Shown piece after piece: positions 17,791 to 26,166 of a stretch of DNA of 64,000 bases (its first letter is position 1; every line of letters begins with the position of its first letter). A program made the position numbers and the translations under genes. The DNA is from Bacteroidota bacterium (GTDB lineage Bacteria; Bacteroidota; Bacteroidia; UKL13-3): positions 248,001 through 312,000 of the forward strand of contig JAIYAT010000035.1 in NCBI GenBank assembly GCA_027488905.1, written 5' to 3'. The notes beneath the pieces were generated by a model that saw only the letters and a program-made list of their open reading frames with translations, was not told the DNA's origin and ran no database searches.

Positions 17791-18921
17791 ATGCATATTG
17801 TAGTTAATACAAGGCTTTTAATCAAAGATAAGTTAGATGGAATTGGCTGGTTTACCTTCCAAACCATGAAGCGTTTGGTTCAAACCAACTCTACTTGCAA
17901 ATTCACTTTTTTATTTGATAGGCCTTATGCGCCAGAATTTATTTTTGGCAGCAATGTAACAGCTATAGTGCTGTCTCCACCTGCCCGACATCCATTTTTG
18001 TATATCTTGTATTTTGAGTTTGCCGTAAAACGATTTCTAAAAAAAGCTAAACCCGATTTATTTGTGAGCACAGATGGTTTTTTGGTGTTAGATAATTCCA
18101 TAAAACAACTTCCAGTATTGCATGATATCAACTTTTTGCATCACCCAATGGATTTAAAATATGCCTATAGAAAGTATTACAACTTTTTCTTTCCAAAGTT
18201 TGCTAAGGTAGCTACACGCATTGCTACTGTTAGCAATTACAGCAAAAGCGACATTGTAAAAAACTATCAAATAAACACCTCAAAAATTGATGTGGTTTAC
18301 AATGGAATTAATGATGGGTACTGTGTTTTAGGTTTAAATCAAATTGCAAGTACCCAAGAAAAATATACCCATGGAAATCCTTATTTTGTATTTGTGGGTT
18401 CTCAAAGTCCTCGCAAAAATTTAGCAAGATTGATAAAAGCTTATTCCCAATTTAGAGAAAATCAAGCAACATCATTTCACCTTGTATTAGCTGGCAGTTC
18501 GTTTTGGGGTGATGCAAGTTTAAAAGCAGTTTGGGAACAATCAAAATACAAAGCAGATATTCATTTTACAGGCAGATTAAATCAGGATGAATTAACCAAA
18601 GTGGTTGGCGCTAGTTTTGCCTTGTGTTTTATTCCTTACTACGAAGGCTTTGGAATTCCAATGATTGAAGCAATGGCTGCTGGTGTTCCAGTGATTGCTG
18701 CAAATACTTCTTGTTTGCCAGAAATTGCTGGTGAGGCTGCCTTATTTGTAAATCCATTTGATGAAGTTGCCATTGCAGCCGCTATGCAAAAGTTAGCAAC
18801 AGATCCAAAACTTCAAGCTGCCTTGATTGAAAAGGGATTGGTTCAAGCCGAAAAATACAGCTGGGATAAAACAGCGGAATTGTTATGGGAAAGCATGCAA
18901 AAAGCAATAGCAAACTCATAA
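17791..18921 (+). CDS. Glycosyltransferase family 4 (GT-B)
   Basis: A 376-aa retaining sugar transferase. The N-terminal domain starts MHIVVNTRLLIKDKLDGIG. The C-terminal donor domain has FVFVGSQSPRKNLARLIKAY and YYEGFGIPMIEAMAAGVPVI, the canonical EGFG...E donor motif, then CLPEIAGEAA. It is the mannosyltransferase-like type common in polysaccharide or lipid-linked glycan synthesis. A lone gene overlapping the convergent TonB receptor by 6 nt. The decamer at 17877-17886 encodes VQT. Confidence 0.92.
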   Translation: MHIVVNTRLLIKDKLDGIGWFTFQTMKRLVQTNSTCKFTFLFDRPYAPEFIFGSNVTAIVLSPPARHPFLYILYFEFAVKRFLKKAKPDLFVSTDGFLVLDNSIKQLPVLHDINFLHHPMDLKYAYRKYYNFFFPKFAKVATRIATVSNYSKSDIVKNYQINTSKIDVVYNGINDGYCVLGLNQIASTQEKYTHGNPYFVFVGSQSPRKNLARLIKAYSQFRENQATSFHLVLAGSSFWGDASLKAVWEQSKYKADIHFTGRLNQDELTKVVGASFALCFIPYYEGFGIPMIEAMAAGVPVIAANTSCLPEIAGEAALFVNPFDEVAIAAAMQKLATDPKLQAALIEKGLVQAEKYSWDKTAELLWESMQKAIANS

Positions 18922-21150
18922 ACTTAAACCTAAAGTTAGATAAAAACTTCTTGCATCTGAAGGTATAATTCCAGGCCCAGGGTACGCATCTGCCCTTCTG
19001 GTAAAATAAGCTTGATTAGTTAAATTGTTACAGCTAAGTTCAACACTATATCTACTAATTTTATAACTCATAGAAAGATCTGCCACCGAGTATGCTGGTA
19101 TTAACCCATTGACTCCACCACTCACTTTTTCTGCATTGGTAGCATCTGTAAAATGTGCTGCAACCTTGTTGGTTTGAAGTGTGCTTGCAAAACCTTTGTA
19201 TTTATAACTTATTCCGATTCTGCCCATAAAAGGTGCTGCCATCTCAACTTGATTGCTTTCTATAGATTTATCCTTTGCATTGATATAAATGGCGTTTACA
19301 AAGGCCAAGTTAAAGAATAAGTTTAACTTGGATTTAGCCTTTTCGCCTTTCCATAAGCGAAGAATATCTGCTTCGGTAAAGCATTCAATGCCCGTATTTC
19401 TTGAATCTGCAATATTTGTTCTGAACCTATAATCTTGATAAAGTGGAGGTACATCTGCACGAAGTATTTGCCCAATTCGGTCTTTGTAAGAAAGTAAAAA
19501 TACACTGATATCGAAGTTGAAGAAGTTATTATAGTTGCCTCTAATGCCCCAATCGCTACTAAAACCATGTTCATCCTTCATATTGGCATCTACTTTAATG
19601 TTTGGATTTACTATTCGTAAATCGTTAAAGTTAACAGCGCGGTAGTTTTGAGTAAAATTTGCATAAGACTCTAGCCATGGATTAATTTTATAACTTATGC
19701 CAATGCCCGCAAATACAAAGGATCTAACCGAATTTTGTTTGTCATAAAAACTTGTATCAGCAATGATGTTTCCAGCAAAATCTCTGCTAATTGTTCTAAA
19801 AAAACCAGTGGAAGCAGTGTTAATGTATTCAGCTCTAACACCTGGCGTAATACTCCAACGGGCATTGAGTCTAAAGATGTTTTCTGCAAACCATGCGGCA
19901 TTGATATTGGTAAAAAGATAATCTGAGTTTTCTGGCTTTGCAGGATTAAGCAAGGTAAAATCTGGTCCACTGCCATTATTACCATCACCTTGTATAGAGC
20001 GGGTTGAACCAACATAAATGCGAGTTCCAGTTAAAACAGATTGAGGCTGACCATAGATTTTATAGTGCGCCAACAACCTCGTTTCATTTCCTATGTTTAA
20101 AAACTTGCCATCAATGAGTGTTCTATTAGCACCTAAATCAGCCACATTTGGGCTACTTAGGTTTCCAAGAGAAAGTCTTTGGGATGAAAGTGCAAAGGTT
20201 TTTGAACTTAGTTTTAAGTTTGAATTGAACTTATAAACTATTTCCAAGGAAGCTAGATTCCAATCTACTTTAAACCAATTTCTTTTGCGAAGCGATTGTT
20301 GTGGATTGTTTAAAAACTGTGCATCTGTAAGTCCACCTGGTTGTTGCGCCAAGTAGTTCATGCGAGTATAATCAGTTTGAAGGCTAAGTTTTTCATTAAA
20401 CTGATAAGTCAAAGCAGTATAAAATGTATTAACAGTAAACGACGAATTTGGACGCCAGCCATTGCTTTGCTTGTGATTATAGAAAGCATAATAATTAAGC
20501 TTTTTATTGAGTATTGTACCGCCAATGCTATTAAATGTCCCAAAAAAACCAAAGGAACCTAAGGTTTGGCGCGAAACCAAAGATATTGGCTTTAGGGTAT
20601 TCCCTTTTTTCATTACAAAATTGAGCATGCCACCAAACTGGGTTCCAAATTGCAATGCAGATGCACCCCGAACCACTTCAATAGCATCAAGTGCTTCAAC
20701 TGGAGGGGTATAATAACTTTCTGGATAACCTAGGGCATCAGCGCTAATGTCGTAGCCGTTTTGGCGGGTATTAAAATTAGAAGTTCTATTTGGACTTAAG
20801 CCCCTACCTCCAACACCCAATTGTAATCCAGCTTGATCGCTTTCCCAAATATTTATTCCTGGCACTTTCCCAAATATTTGTCGAGCATTGTTAGTGGCAA
20901 GGTTTGCTTGCAAGTCTTTTAGTACAATCAACTCAGATTTTTTGGCTTCAAAAATTCCAAAACCATTAATGCTGTTAAGTCGGCCAATTCCGCTGGTTTC
21001 GCGCTTACTATTAGTTATAATGAATTCCTCTAAATAGTTCATTTTACTGCGCTGTAAGCTGTCTTTGCCTATGGTCAAGGAATCTGTTTGGGAAAACAAA
21101 TTTCCTCCCAAGAACAGCAATGGCCATAAAATGTAAATCTTAATTTTCAA
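18916..21150 (-). CDS. TonB-dependent receptor, FecA-like
   Basis: A 744-aa outer-membrane beta-barrel receptor with signal peptide (MKIKIYILWPLLFLGGNLFSQ), plug domain (residues 45-190: GRLNSINGFGIFEAKKSEL, VEALDAIEVVRGASALQFGTQFGG) and a 22-strand-type barrel ending in an aromatic-rich strand (SFYLTLGLSL). The TSNFNTRQNGYDISADALGYP region is characteristic of FecA-type ferric-citrate receptors. It is the last gene of the imelysin/HTTM operon (11-nt overlap with HTTM), consistent with iron import. It lacks an N-terminal carboxypeptidase-like domain, unlike the receptor at 38 kb. Confidence 0.9.
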   Translation of the reverse strand: MKIKIYILWPLLFLGGNLFSQTDSLTIGKDSLQRSKMNYLEEFIITNSKRETSGIGRLNSINGFGIFEAKKSELIVLKDLQANLATNNARQIFGKVPGINIWESDQAGLQLGVGGRGLSPNRTSNFNTRQNGYDISADALGYPESYYTPPVEALDAIEVVRGASALQFGTQFGGMLNFVMKKGNTLKPISLVSRQTLGSFGFFGTFNSIGGTILNKKLNYYAFYNHKQSNGWRPNSSFTVNTFYTALTYQFNEKLSLQTDYTRMNYLAQQPGGLTDAQFLNNPQQSLRKRNWFKVDWNLASLEIVYKFNSNLKLSSKTFALSSQRLSLGNLSSPNVADLGANRTLIDGKFLNIGNETRLLAHYKIYGQPQSVLTGTRIYVGSTRSIQGDGNNGSGPDFTLLNPAKPENSDYLFTNINAAWFAENIFRLNARWSITPGVRAEYINTASTGFFRTISRDFAGNIIADTSFYDKQNSVRSFVFAGIGISYKINPWLESYANFTQNYRAVNFNDLRIVNPNIKVDANMKDEHGFSSDWGIRGNYNNFFNFDISVFLLSYKDRIGQILRADVPPLYQDYRFRTNIADSRNTGIECFTEADILRLWKGEKAKSKLNLFFNLAFVNAIYINAKDKSIESNQVEMAAPFMGRIGISYKYKGFASTLQTNKVAAHFTDATNAEKVSGGVNGLIPAYSVADLSMSYKISRYSVELSCNNLTNQAYFTRRADAYPGPGIIPSDARSFYLTLGLSL

Positions 21151-22495
21151 GCGGTTTGATCCAAGTTTTAGATGCCCAAGAATCTCTTAAGTTCAAAAGA
21201 TTTTCTTGAGGATTAATGAGTAATTGACTAGGTCGGGCATTTAGGGTAACATATACTTCTGCACGAACTTTTGAAACAGCGAGACCTTTAGTTTCATAAT
21301 ATTTTTTTAGGAATTGAGCGTATTGTAAAATCATATCTGGCTGCATGGCCATTTGTTTCTCTTGATGAGCATTAAGAAAATCTGTATTATCAACAACTCC
21401 TTCTTTGTTAGTGTTTTCATCTAACACATAAAAAGTAGCAGTGCCTGCCTTTTCAAAAAGCATTACACGCCAACCAAATCGGTAGCCTTCCTCTGTCCAA
21501 AAGTGATTACCGGGGTAAAGCAAGTATCTCCAAGGAAAAAGCAAATGAAAGCTAATCCAAATTAGGAGGCTCAATTTTATCAATGTAGGTTTAGCAGAAA
21601 TAACAGTTGCATCGGTGTTTGGTTCAAACCGAAACCAAGGAATAAACCTTGCAAAAAAACGGATGAGTTTAAAATGAAAATTACTGCTAAAGAAAATGAG
21701 CGTAGAAAATGTCATGACCAAAGGAAAAACACCAATTTGAAAAAGGTAACCAGTCAGACAATGAAACACAACAATACAAAACCAAGCCCAAATTCTAGTG
21801 CTTGAAAATAGCAGTAAAAATCCAACAAAAACATCAAACAACATTCCAGTCCAGCTAAACAAGTAAGCAGTGATTTCCTGTTTAAAAAAAGCACCCAAAA
21901 CAGGCATGTCGCTATGGGCTGGTAGCCATATTTTAAGAGGCATTGCGTGAATGAGCCAATCATAATTTATTTTGGCAATTCCTGCAAAAAAATACACTAC
22001 TATCAATTGAAATTTAAGGATATTTATGGAAAAAGCTGGGACCTTTTTTTGTGCTGTTTTTGGATTTCTAAAGACATCAAAAGCATAGGCTTTATTGGCA
22101 GGAAGAAACATCATTAAGAAGGCAATGATGCTTACAAAATAATAATGGTTTAGGTAATAAGTTAGGTCGATGAGTTCGCACCAAGTAAAGCAAATGAAGA
22201 ATACAATAGTTGCAATTCTATAATAAGCACCCAAGAAAATACCAAAAGAAGCCAATAGCATTAAGGCATGCAAGGCATACATAAAAACTTCGGGCATAAG
22301 TGGCACCCACTCAAATCCAAAATATTTAAATTGGATTTTTGTATCAACAAAATGTAGGTCTACCCAACCTAATAATAAAAACCTAAGCGTGCTGATGAAG
22401 GTAGTTAAGCCAAAAATAATTCTGAATCCAACAAGTGGTGAGATTTCAATTTCCTTAAATAAAAGACGATTTATTTTCTTGTCATCAATCTCCAT
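21140..22495 (-). CDS. HTTM (VKGC-like) multi-pass membrane protein
   Basis: A 451-aa integral membrane protein of the vitamin-K-dependent gamma-carboxylase-like HTTM family. About eight hydrophobic segments fall between residues 20 and 330. The marker is YFFAGIAKINYDWL, around the Lys conserved in this superfamily, followed by a soluble C-terminal half. It overlaps imelysin by 11 nt upstream and the FecA-like gene by 11 nt downstream, so these proteins are made together. A role in iron acquisition follows only from context; the reaction is unknown. Decamer copy 21621-21630 (RFEP). Confidence 0.8.
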   Translation of the reverse strand: MEIDDKKINRLLFKEIEISPLVGFRIIFGLTTFISTLRFLLLGWVDLHFVDTKIQFKYFGFEWVPLMPEVFMYALHALMLLASFGIFLGAYYRIATIVFFICFTWCELIDLTYYLNHYYFVSIIAFLMMFLPANKAYAFDVFRNPKTAQKKVPAFSINILKFQLIVVYFFAGIAKINYDWLIHAMPLKIWLPAHSDMPVLGAFFKQEITAYLFSWTGMLFDVFVGFLLLFSSTRIWAWFCIVVFHCLTGYLFQIGVFPLVMTFSTLIFFSSNFHFKLIRFFARFIPWFRFEPNTDATVISAKPTLIKLSLLIWISFHLLFPWRYLLYPGNHFWTEEGYRFGWRVMLFEKAGTATFYVLDENTNKEGVVDNTDFLNAHQEKQMAMQPDMILQYAQFLKKYYETKGLAVSKVRAEVYVTLNARPSQLLINPQENLLNLRDSWASKTWIKPLEN

Positions 22496-23579
22496 CTCCG
22501 CTGCTGTAAGTAATTGCGATGCCTATTAAGCTAGATAAATCGCTTTTAAAGAAACGCGTATGTTTTTGCATTTCGGTGTGAACCAAATTTACCTTTTCAA
22601 AATCTTCGGTGATGGCTTTGCTCAAAGGCTTGTCTGGTATAGCGTCAAAGGCTTGGTCAATAGCAAACATCTGTTGCTGGGTTGAAACAATTAATTCCTG
22701 TCCGCCACTTACACTTTCGAGATATTCTTTAAAGCCACTCCTTCTTGGACCGATGAGCCCTGTACCTTCCCAAATATTTTTGAGTTGTTGCCAATGCGCT
22801 TTTGCCAATTGCAATGATATGCCACTATAAAATCCTTCTACATTTTGAGGCAAAGGATTGGTTTGGCCAGGACGCAGTCCAAGAGGAATACCAAATTTGA
22901 AGTTTTTTAGTCCTTCATAACTTTTTAGAAATTCATTATAATACAAAGAGATTGAACTGCCTATATCTGTTCCATCATTTTCTTGAAATGAAGACATTTC
23001 CTGCCCAATCCAAACATCATTCACAATAGCAATTTGGCTGAAGGCTGTTTCGATGCAAGCTTCAAGGTATTTTGCCCGCCATTCATCCTTTTCGAAAAGT
23101 TGCAAAACTTCTTGTGGACTTTGGTTTAGGCCAAACAATAAATACTCAATGCCAAATAAACCCCGTGAATCTCTATCAAAATTGGCAAGAGAAATATCTT
23201 TTGAAAGAATATAATTTTCTATTTTGTTAACACTAACTGGAAAAGTTGCTAATTCTTCATTAAGTGATTTTTTAGATCCCATTTCGCCCGCTGGTCCGAA
23301 GTTAAACATACAAACAGTTTGCCAAGCAAAGGCTGCGGTAGTCCAATATTTTTGTGCTTCTTGCAAATTAGTAACATTTTGATTGTTCTTAAACGTTAAT
23401 ATTGCTTTTTCTAAGTCATTAATAGCACTTTTTGTTTGGTAAAAAGCCGGAGCAATAATGTTTTCTGCAGATTGCTTTAGGAAGGCTTTTCTGTTAAAAG
23501 AATTGTTTTCATTTCCCTTGTCTTTGCTTTGACAAGAAGCTATAAATAAAAGGATAATTAAAGAAAATGTTTTGTACAT
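22485..23579 (-). CDS. Imelysin-family lipoprotein
   Basis: A 364-aa periplasm-facing lipoprotein (lipobox IASCQS, Cys16). Imelysin (peptidase M75-like) markers are YWTTAAFAWQTVCMFNFGP, GLFGIEYLLFG and FGIPLGLRPG. The family binds iron or supports iron uptake; classical M75 proteins carry GxHxxE, and I see only the degenerate GIEY here, so metal binding may differ. It lies 4 nt after the DUF4856-like gene and overlaps the HTTM gene by 11 nt. Confidence 0.85.
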   Translation of the reverse strand: MYKTFSLIILLFIASCQSKDKGNENNSFNRKAFLKQSAENIIAPAFYQTKSAINDLEKAILTFKNNQNVTNLQEAQKYWTTAAFAWQTVCMFNFGPAGEMGSKKSLNEELATFPVSVNKIENYILSKDISLANFDRDSRGLFGIEYLLFGLNQSPQEVLQLFEKDEWRAKYLEACIETAFSQIAIVNDVWIGQEMSSFQENDGTDIGSSISLYYNEFLKSYEGLKNFKFGIPLGLRPGQTNPLPQNVEGFYSGISLQLAKAHWQQLKNIWEGTGLIGPRRSGFKEYLESVSGGQELIVSTQQQMFAIDQAFDAIPDKPLSKAITEDFEKVNLVHTEMQKHTRFFKSDLSSLIGIAITYSSGDGD

Positions 23580-23583
23580 GGCT

Positions 23584-24720
23584 TTATCTATTTTGTTCGT
23601 TTACCCAGTTCTTTTTAAAATCGGCAATTTCTTCATTGGTAAATTTAAATTCGGTTTGAACCAAACTGATGATTTGATTAATTTTACTAACTTGGTTTAC
23701 TCTATCAGAAATGAATAATAATGGATTTCCTAATGCGTCTGGTTTTGACTGCAATAAGTCTAATAATTGTATGGATTTTTCAAAACTCATAGTTTTTCTA
23801 GACATATCCACCCAACCTGTAGCAAAACCAGCGCATTCGGCCATGGCATGCAAAGTAGCAGCTTTTTGGGCTTCGGTCATTTCTGTTTGAGACATGTTTG
23901 AAATGGATGCATGACAATAATTGATAACTGTTGCAAAAGTTGCTTTTTCAAGGATGTCTTTAATTGCATTTCTAGCTTCGTCTCTTTCCTTGTTGTAATC
24001 AGAACCAGCCTTTAATGCTGCTTGTAATTTTAAAAAGTTATATTTTATCTGTGAATAATATCCAGTACCATCATTTTTGTCTCTGCGTGCAATGTAATTA
24101 GCCATATACCTATCAGCATAGGCGCCATGTTTTGCAGCCCCACTATTTTTAAATTGTGGTGTTAATCCGATATAAAACATGGCTTGATCCAAAGTTTTCA
24201 AAGTAGGTTCATTGATAACAAGCAGTTGAATAGCCATTTTTGAAAAGTAAGAACCAAATAAATTCTTTTCTGCCATTTGTTCGGATTCATGGCCTTTATC
24301 TGTAAATAAGTAGCCACCATAAGTTCCGCCTAAACCATTGCTAGAATCAGGATTAAAAGTATTTCCAGAAGCAATGGATGCCTTTTTTAACCAACCCTTT
24401 TCAAAGTCCATTAAAAAGTCTACATTATATAGATTAATATTTGTATAAACCGTAACACCATTTTGATCAGTTAAGAACTTTGCCAATTTATCCCCATCCA
24501 ATTTAACCCCATTGGTTCTTCCCCTTTTCAATTCTGTAACAAGTTCATCAAATGATTTTGAGTAAGGCAGTAATTCGGCAATATTTGATTGGTAATTAGT
24601 AGTATCATAATTTGCTTCAATAACTAACTCCTTCTTGGCGTTAATTGCGTCCTTTTTACAAGAAAAAATGGTTGAGATTATTGCTAAGCAAATAATGACT
24701 TGAGTAAGGTTATTTTTCAT
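23584..24720 (-). CDS. DUF4856-like lipoprotein of the imelysin operon
   Basis: A 378-aa lipoprotein (lipobox FSCKK, Cys21). It is helical, with NIAELLPYSKSFDELVTEL near the N-terminus, NSGAAKHGAYADRYMANYIARR in the middle, and CAGFATGW near residue 300. I recognise it as resembling the DUF4856 lipoproteins found beside imelysin and TonB receptors in Bacteroidota; the match is from memory of the layout, not a search. It heads the operon, 8 nt downstream of a palindrome that could be a metal-regulator operator. Decamer copy 23653-23662 (VQT). Confidence 0.65.
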   Translation of the reverse strand: MKNNLTQVIICLAIISTIFSCKKDAINAKKELVIEANYDTTNYQSNIAELLPYSKSFDELVTELKRGRTNGVKLDGDKLAKFLTDQNGVTVYTNINLYNVDFLMDFEKGWLKKASIASGNTFNPDSSNGLGGTYGGYLFTDKGHESEQMAEKNLFGSYFSKMAIQLLVINEPTLKTLDQAMFYIGLTPQFKNSGAAKHGAYADRYMANYIARRDKNDGTGYYSQIKYNFLKLQAALKAGSDYNKERDEARNAIKDILEKATFATVINYCHASISNMSQTEMTEAQKAATLHAMAECAGFATGWVDMSRKTMSFEKSIQLLDLLQSKPDALGNPLLFISDRVNQVSKINQIISLVQTEFKFTNEEIADFKKNWVNEQNR

Positions 24721-24728
24721 GTATTTTT

Positions 24729-24747
24729 ATTTAGAACAGTTTTAAAT
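24729..24747. promoter_or_regulatory. Inverted repeat at head of iron-type operon
   Basis: ATTTAGAAC-A-GTTTTAAAT: two 9-bp arms matching at eight of nine positions about a single base, ending 8 nt before the start of the DUF4856-like gene. Position and symmetry suit a repressor such as Fur, but the sequence alone does not name the regulator. Confidence 0.45.
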
Positions 24748-24936
24748 AAACGACAATGCAAATCTAACAAGCGTTAAATAAGATGCAAGATTAATTGTAG
24801 ATTAATTCTAAATAGCAAACTTAACATATTGAATTATAGCTTTTAAAATACTCATAATAATTAAAAAACTGACAAAAGTCATGAACTACAAATAAGATTC
24901 ATGCAGATTGATTTGCTTTTATTTTCTTTGCAGTAG

Positions 24937-25938
24937 ATGAGTAAAGAGATAATTGTTAGTGGTATTCGCCCAACTGGAAATTTGCATTTAGGCAATTATT
25001 TGGGTGCAGTACAGAATTTCGTAAAAATGCAATACGAACACAATTGCTATTTTTTTATTGCCGATTATCATAGTTTAACTACACATCCAAATCCACAAGA
25101 TTTGCATCAAAATGTGAGGCAGGTATTGGTGGAATATTTGGCTTGTGGACTTAACCCAGATGCTTGTACACTTTATGTACAAAGTGATTTACCACAGATT
25201 CCAGAGCTATATATGTTGCTTAACATGCATGCGTATATGGGAGAATTGGAAAGGGTGGCATCCTTTAAAGAGAAAGCAAGAACACAACCCAATAACATTA
25301 ATGCAGGTTTATTAACTTATCCCGTATTAATGGCAGCTGATATCATTATTCATAAGGCTACCAAGGTACCAGTTGGTAAAGACCAAGAGCAGCATTTAGA
25401 AATGGCCAGAACCTTTGGCAATCGATTTAATAGGATGTATGGAAAAGAAATTTTTCCTGAGCCTTATGCTTTTAATTTTGGAAAGGAATTGGTGAAAATT
25501 CCGGGTTTACAAGGTGGTGGCAAAATGAGTAAGAGTGATGGGGATAATAATGTTATCAATTTGATAGATTCTCCAGAGCTTATAAGAAAGAAGATGAGTC
25601 GTGCAGTAACAGATACGGGGCCTTCGGAGCCCAATACGGGGCCTTCGGCGCCTGTACAAAACCTCTTCGACCTCATGAAAATTGTTTCTACTGAAGATAA
25701 ACTTAGCTTCTACCAACAAGCTTATGCTAATTGTAACATTAGGTATGGCGACTTTAAAAAGGATTTGGCAGAAGATATGGTAACTTTTCTAACACCAGTG
25801 CGTGAGAAAATTGCAGACATTCAATCGAATAATGAGCTCCTAAAGAAAGTAGCCAAAACTGGTAAAGAAAAAGCCGCTGATAGCGCTGATAAAACCATTG
25901 CAGAATGCAGAGAAGCAATAGGTTTTAGAGGGTTTTAG
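24937..25938 (+). CDS. trpS: Tryptophanyl-tRNA synthetase
   Basis: A 333-aa class I synthetase that charges tRNA-Trp. HIGH-type motif GNLHLGNY (14-21), GKDQEQHLEMAR, and the KMSKS loop GGKMSKSDGD near residue 196. An unusual insertion follows at residues 226-239, where TGPSEPN and TGPSAPV are encoded by two copies of a GC-rich 21-bp repeat; most TrpS have a single such segment before VQNLF. The insertion is in frame, so the enzyme should be active. Monocistronic, preceded by a 216-bp intergenic region shared with the divergent iron-type operon. Confidence 0.96.
   Translation: MSKEIIVSGIRPTGNLHLGNYLGAVQNFVKMQYEHNCYFFIADYHSLTTHPNPQDLHQNVRQVLVEYLACGLNPDACTLYVQSDLPQIPELYMLLNMHAYMGELERVASFKEKARTQPNNINAGLLTYPVLMAADIIIHKATKVPVGKDQEQHLEMARTFGNRFNRMYGKEIFPEPYAFNFGKELVKIPGLQGGGKMSKSDGDNNVINLIDSPELIRKKMSRAVTDTGPSEPNTGPSAPVQNLFDLMKIVSTEDKLSFYQQAYANCNIRYGDFKKDLAEDMVTFLTPVREKIADIQSNNELLKKVAKTGKEKAADSADKTIAECREAIGFRGF
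25613..25654 (+). repeat. trpS: GC-rich 21-bp tandem duplication inside trpS
   Basis: Two units of ATACGGGGCCTTCGG plus six bases (25613-25633, 25634-25654), differing at only a few positions. Each contains GGCC-TTCG-G, which can form a hairpin with a stable TTCG loop. The G+C is far above the surroundings. Confidence 0.9.
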
Positions 25939-25939
25939 G

Positions 25940-26161
25940 TCACTTCTTCGGCAACAACTTCGGCAACAATGCCTCTTTACCTTCCTTTTTCATTTTGACA
26001 GCTTCTTGAACAACTTCCTTATCTATTGCCTTGTCTACTTCCTGCTTAAACATGTCCAATAAATCAACGTCTGCTACAATTAAAATGATAGCAATGACGC
26101 ATAAAAAACCAATACTGGCAAGTGTCATTAATAATTTTGCTGCTTCTTTTTGCTTGTCCAT
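25940..26161 (-). CDS. Small single-pass membrane protein (73 aa)
   Basis: One transmembrane helix (about residues 9-30, LLMTLASIGFLCVIAIILIVADV) follows a short Lys-rich N-terminus, then a charged helical tail rich in Lys/Glu ending LLPKLLPKK. I do not recognise a family. It starts 5 nt after the stop of the secreted 'asparagine synthetase B'-family gene, so it is very likely co-transcribed with it. Confidence 0.7.
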   Translation of the reverse strand: MDKQKEAAKLLMTLASIGFLCVIAIILIVADVDLLDMFKQEVDKAIDKEVVQEAVKMKKEGKEALLPKLLPKK

Positions 26162-26166
26162 ACTAA

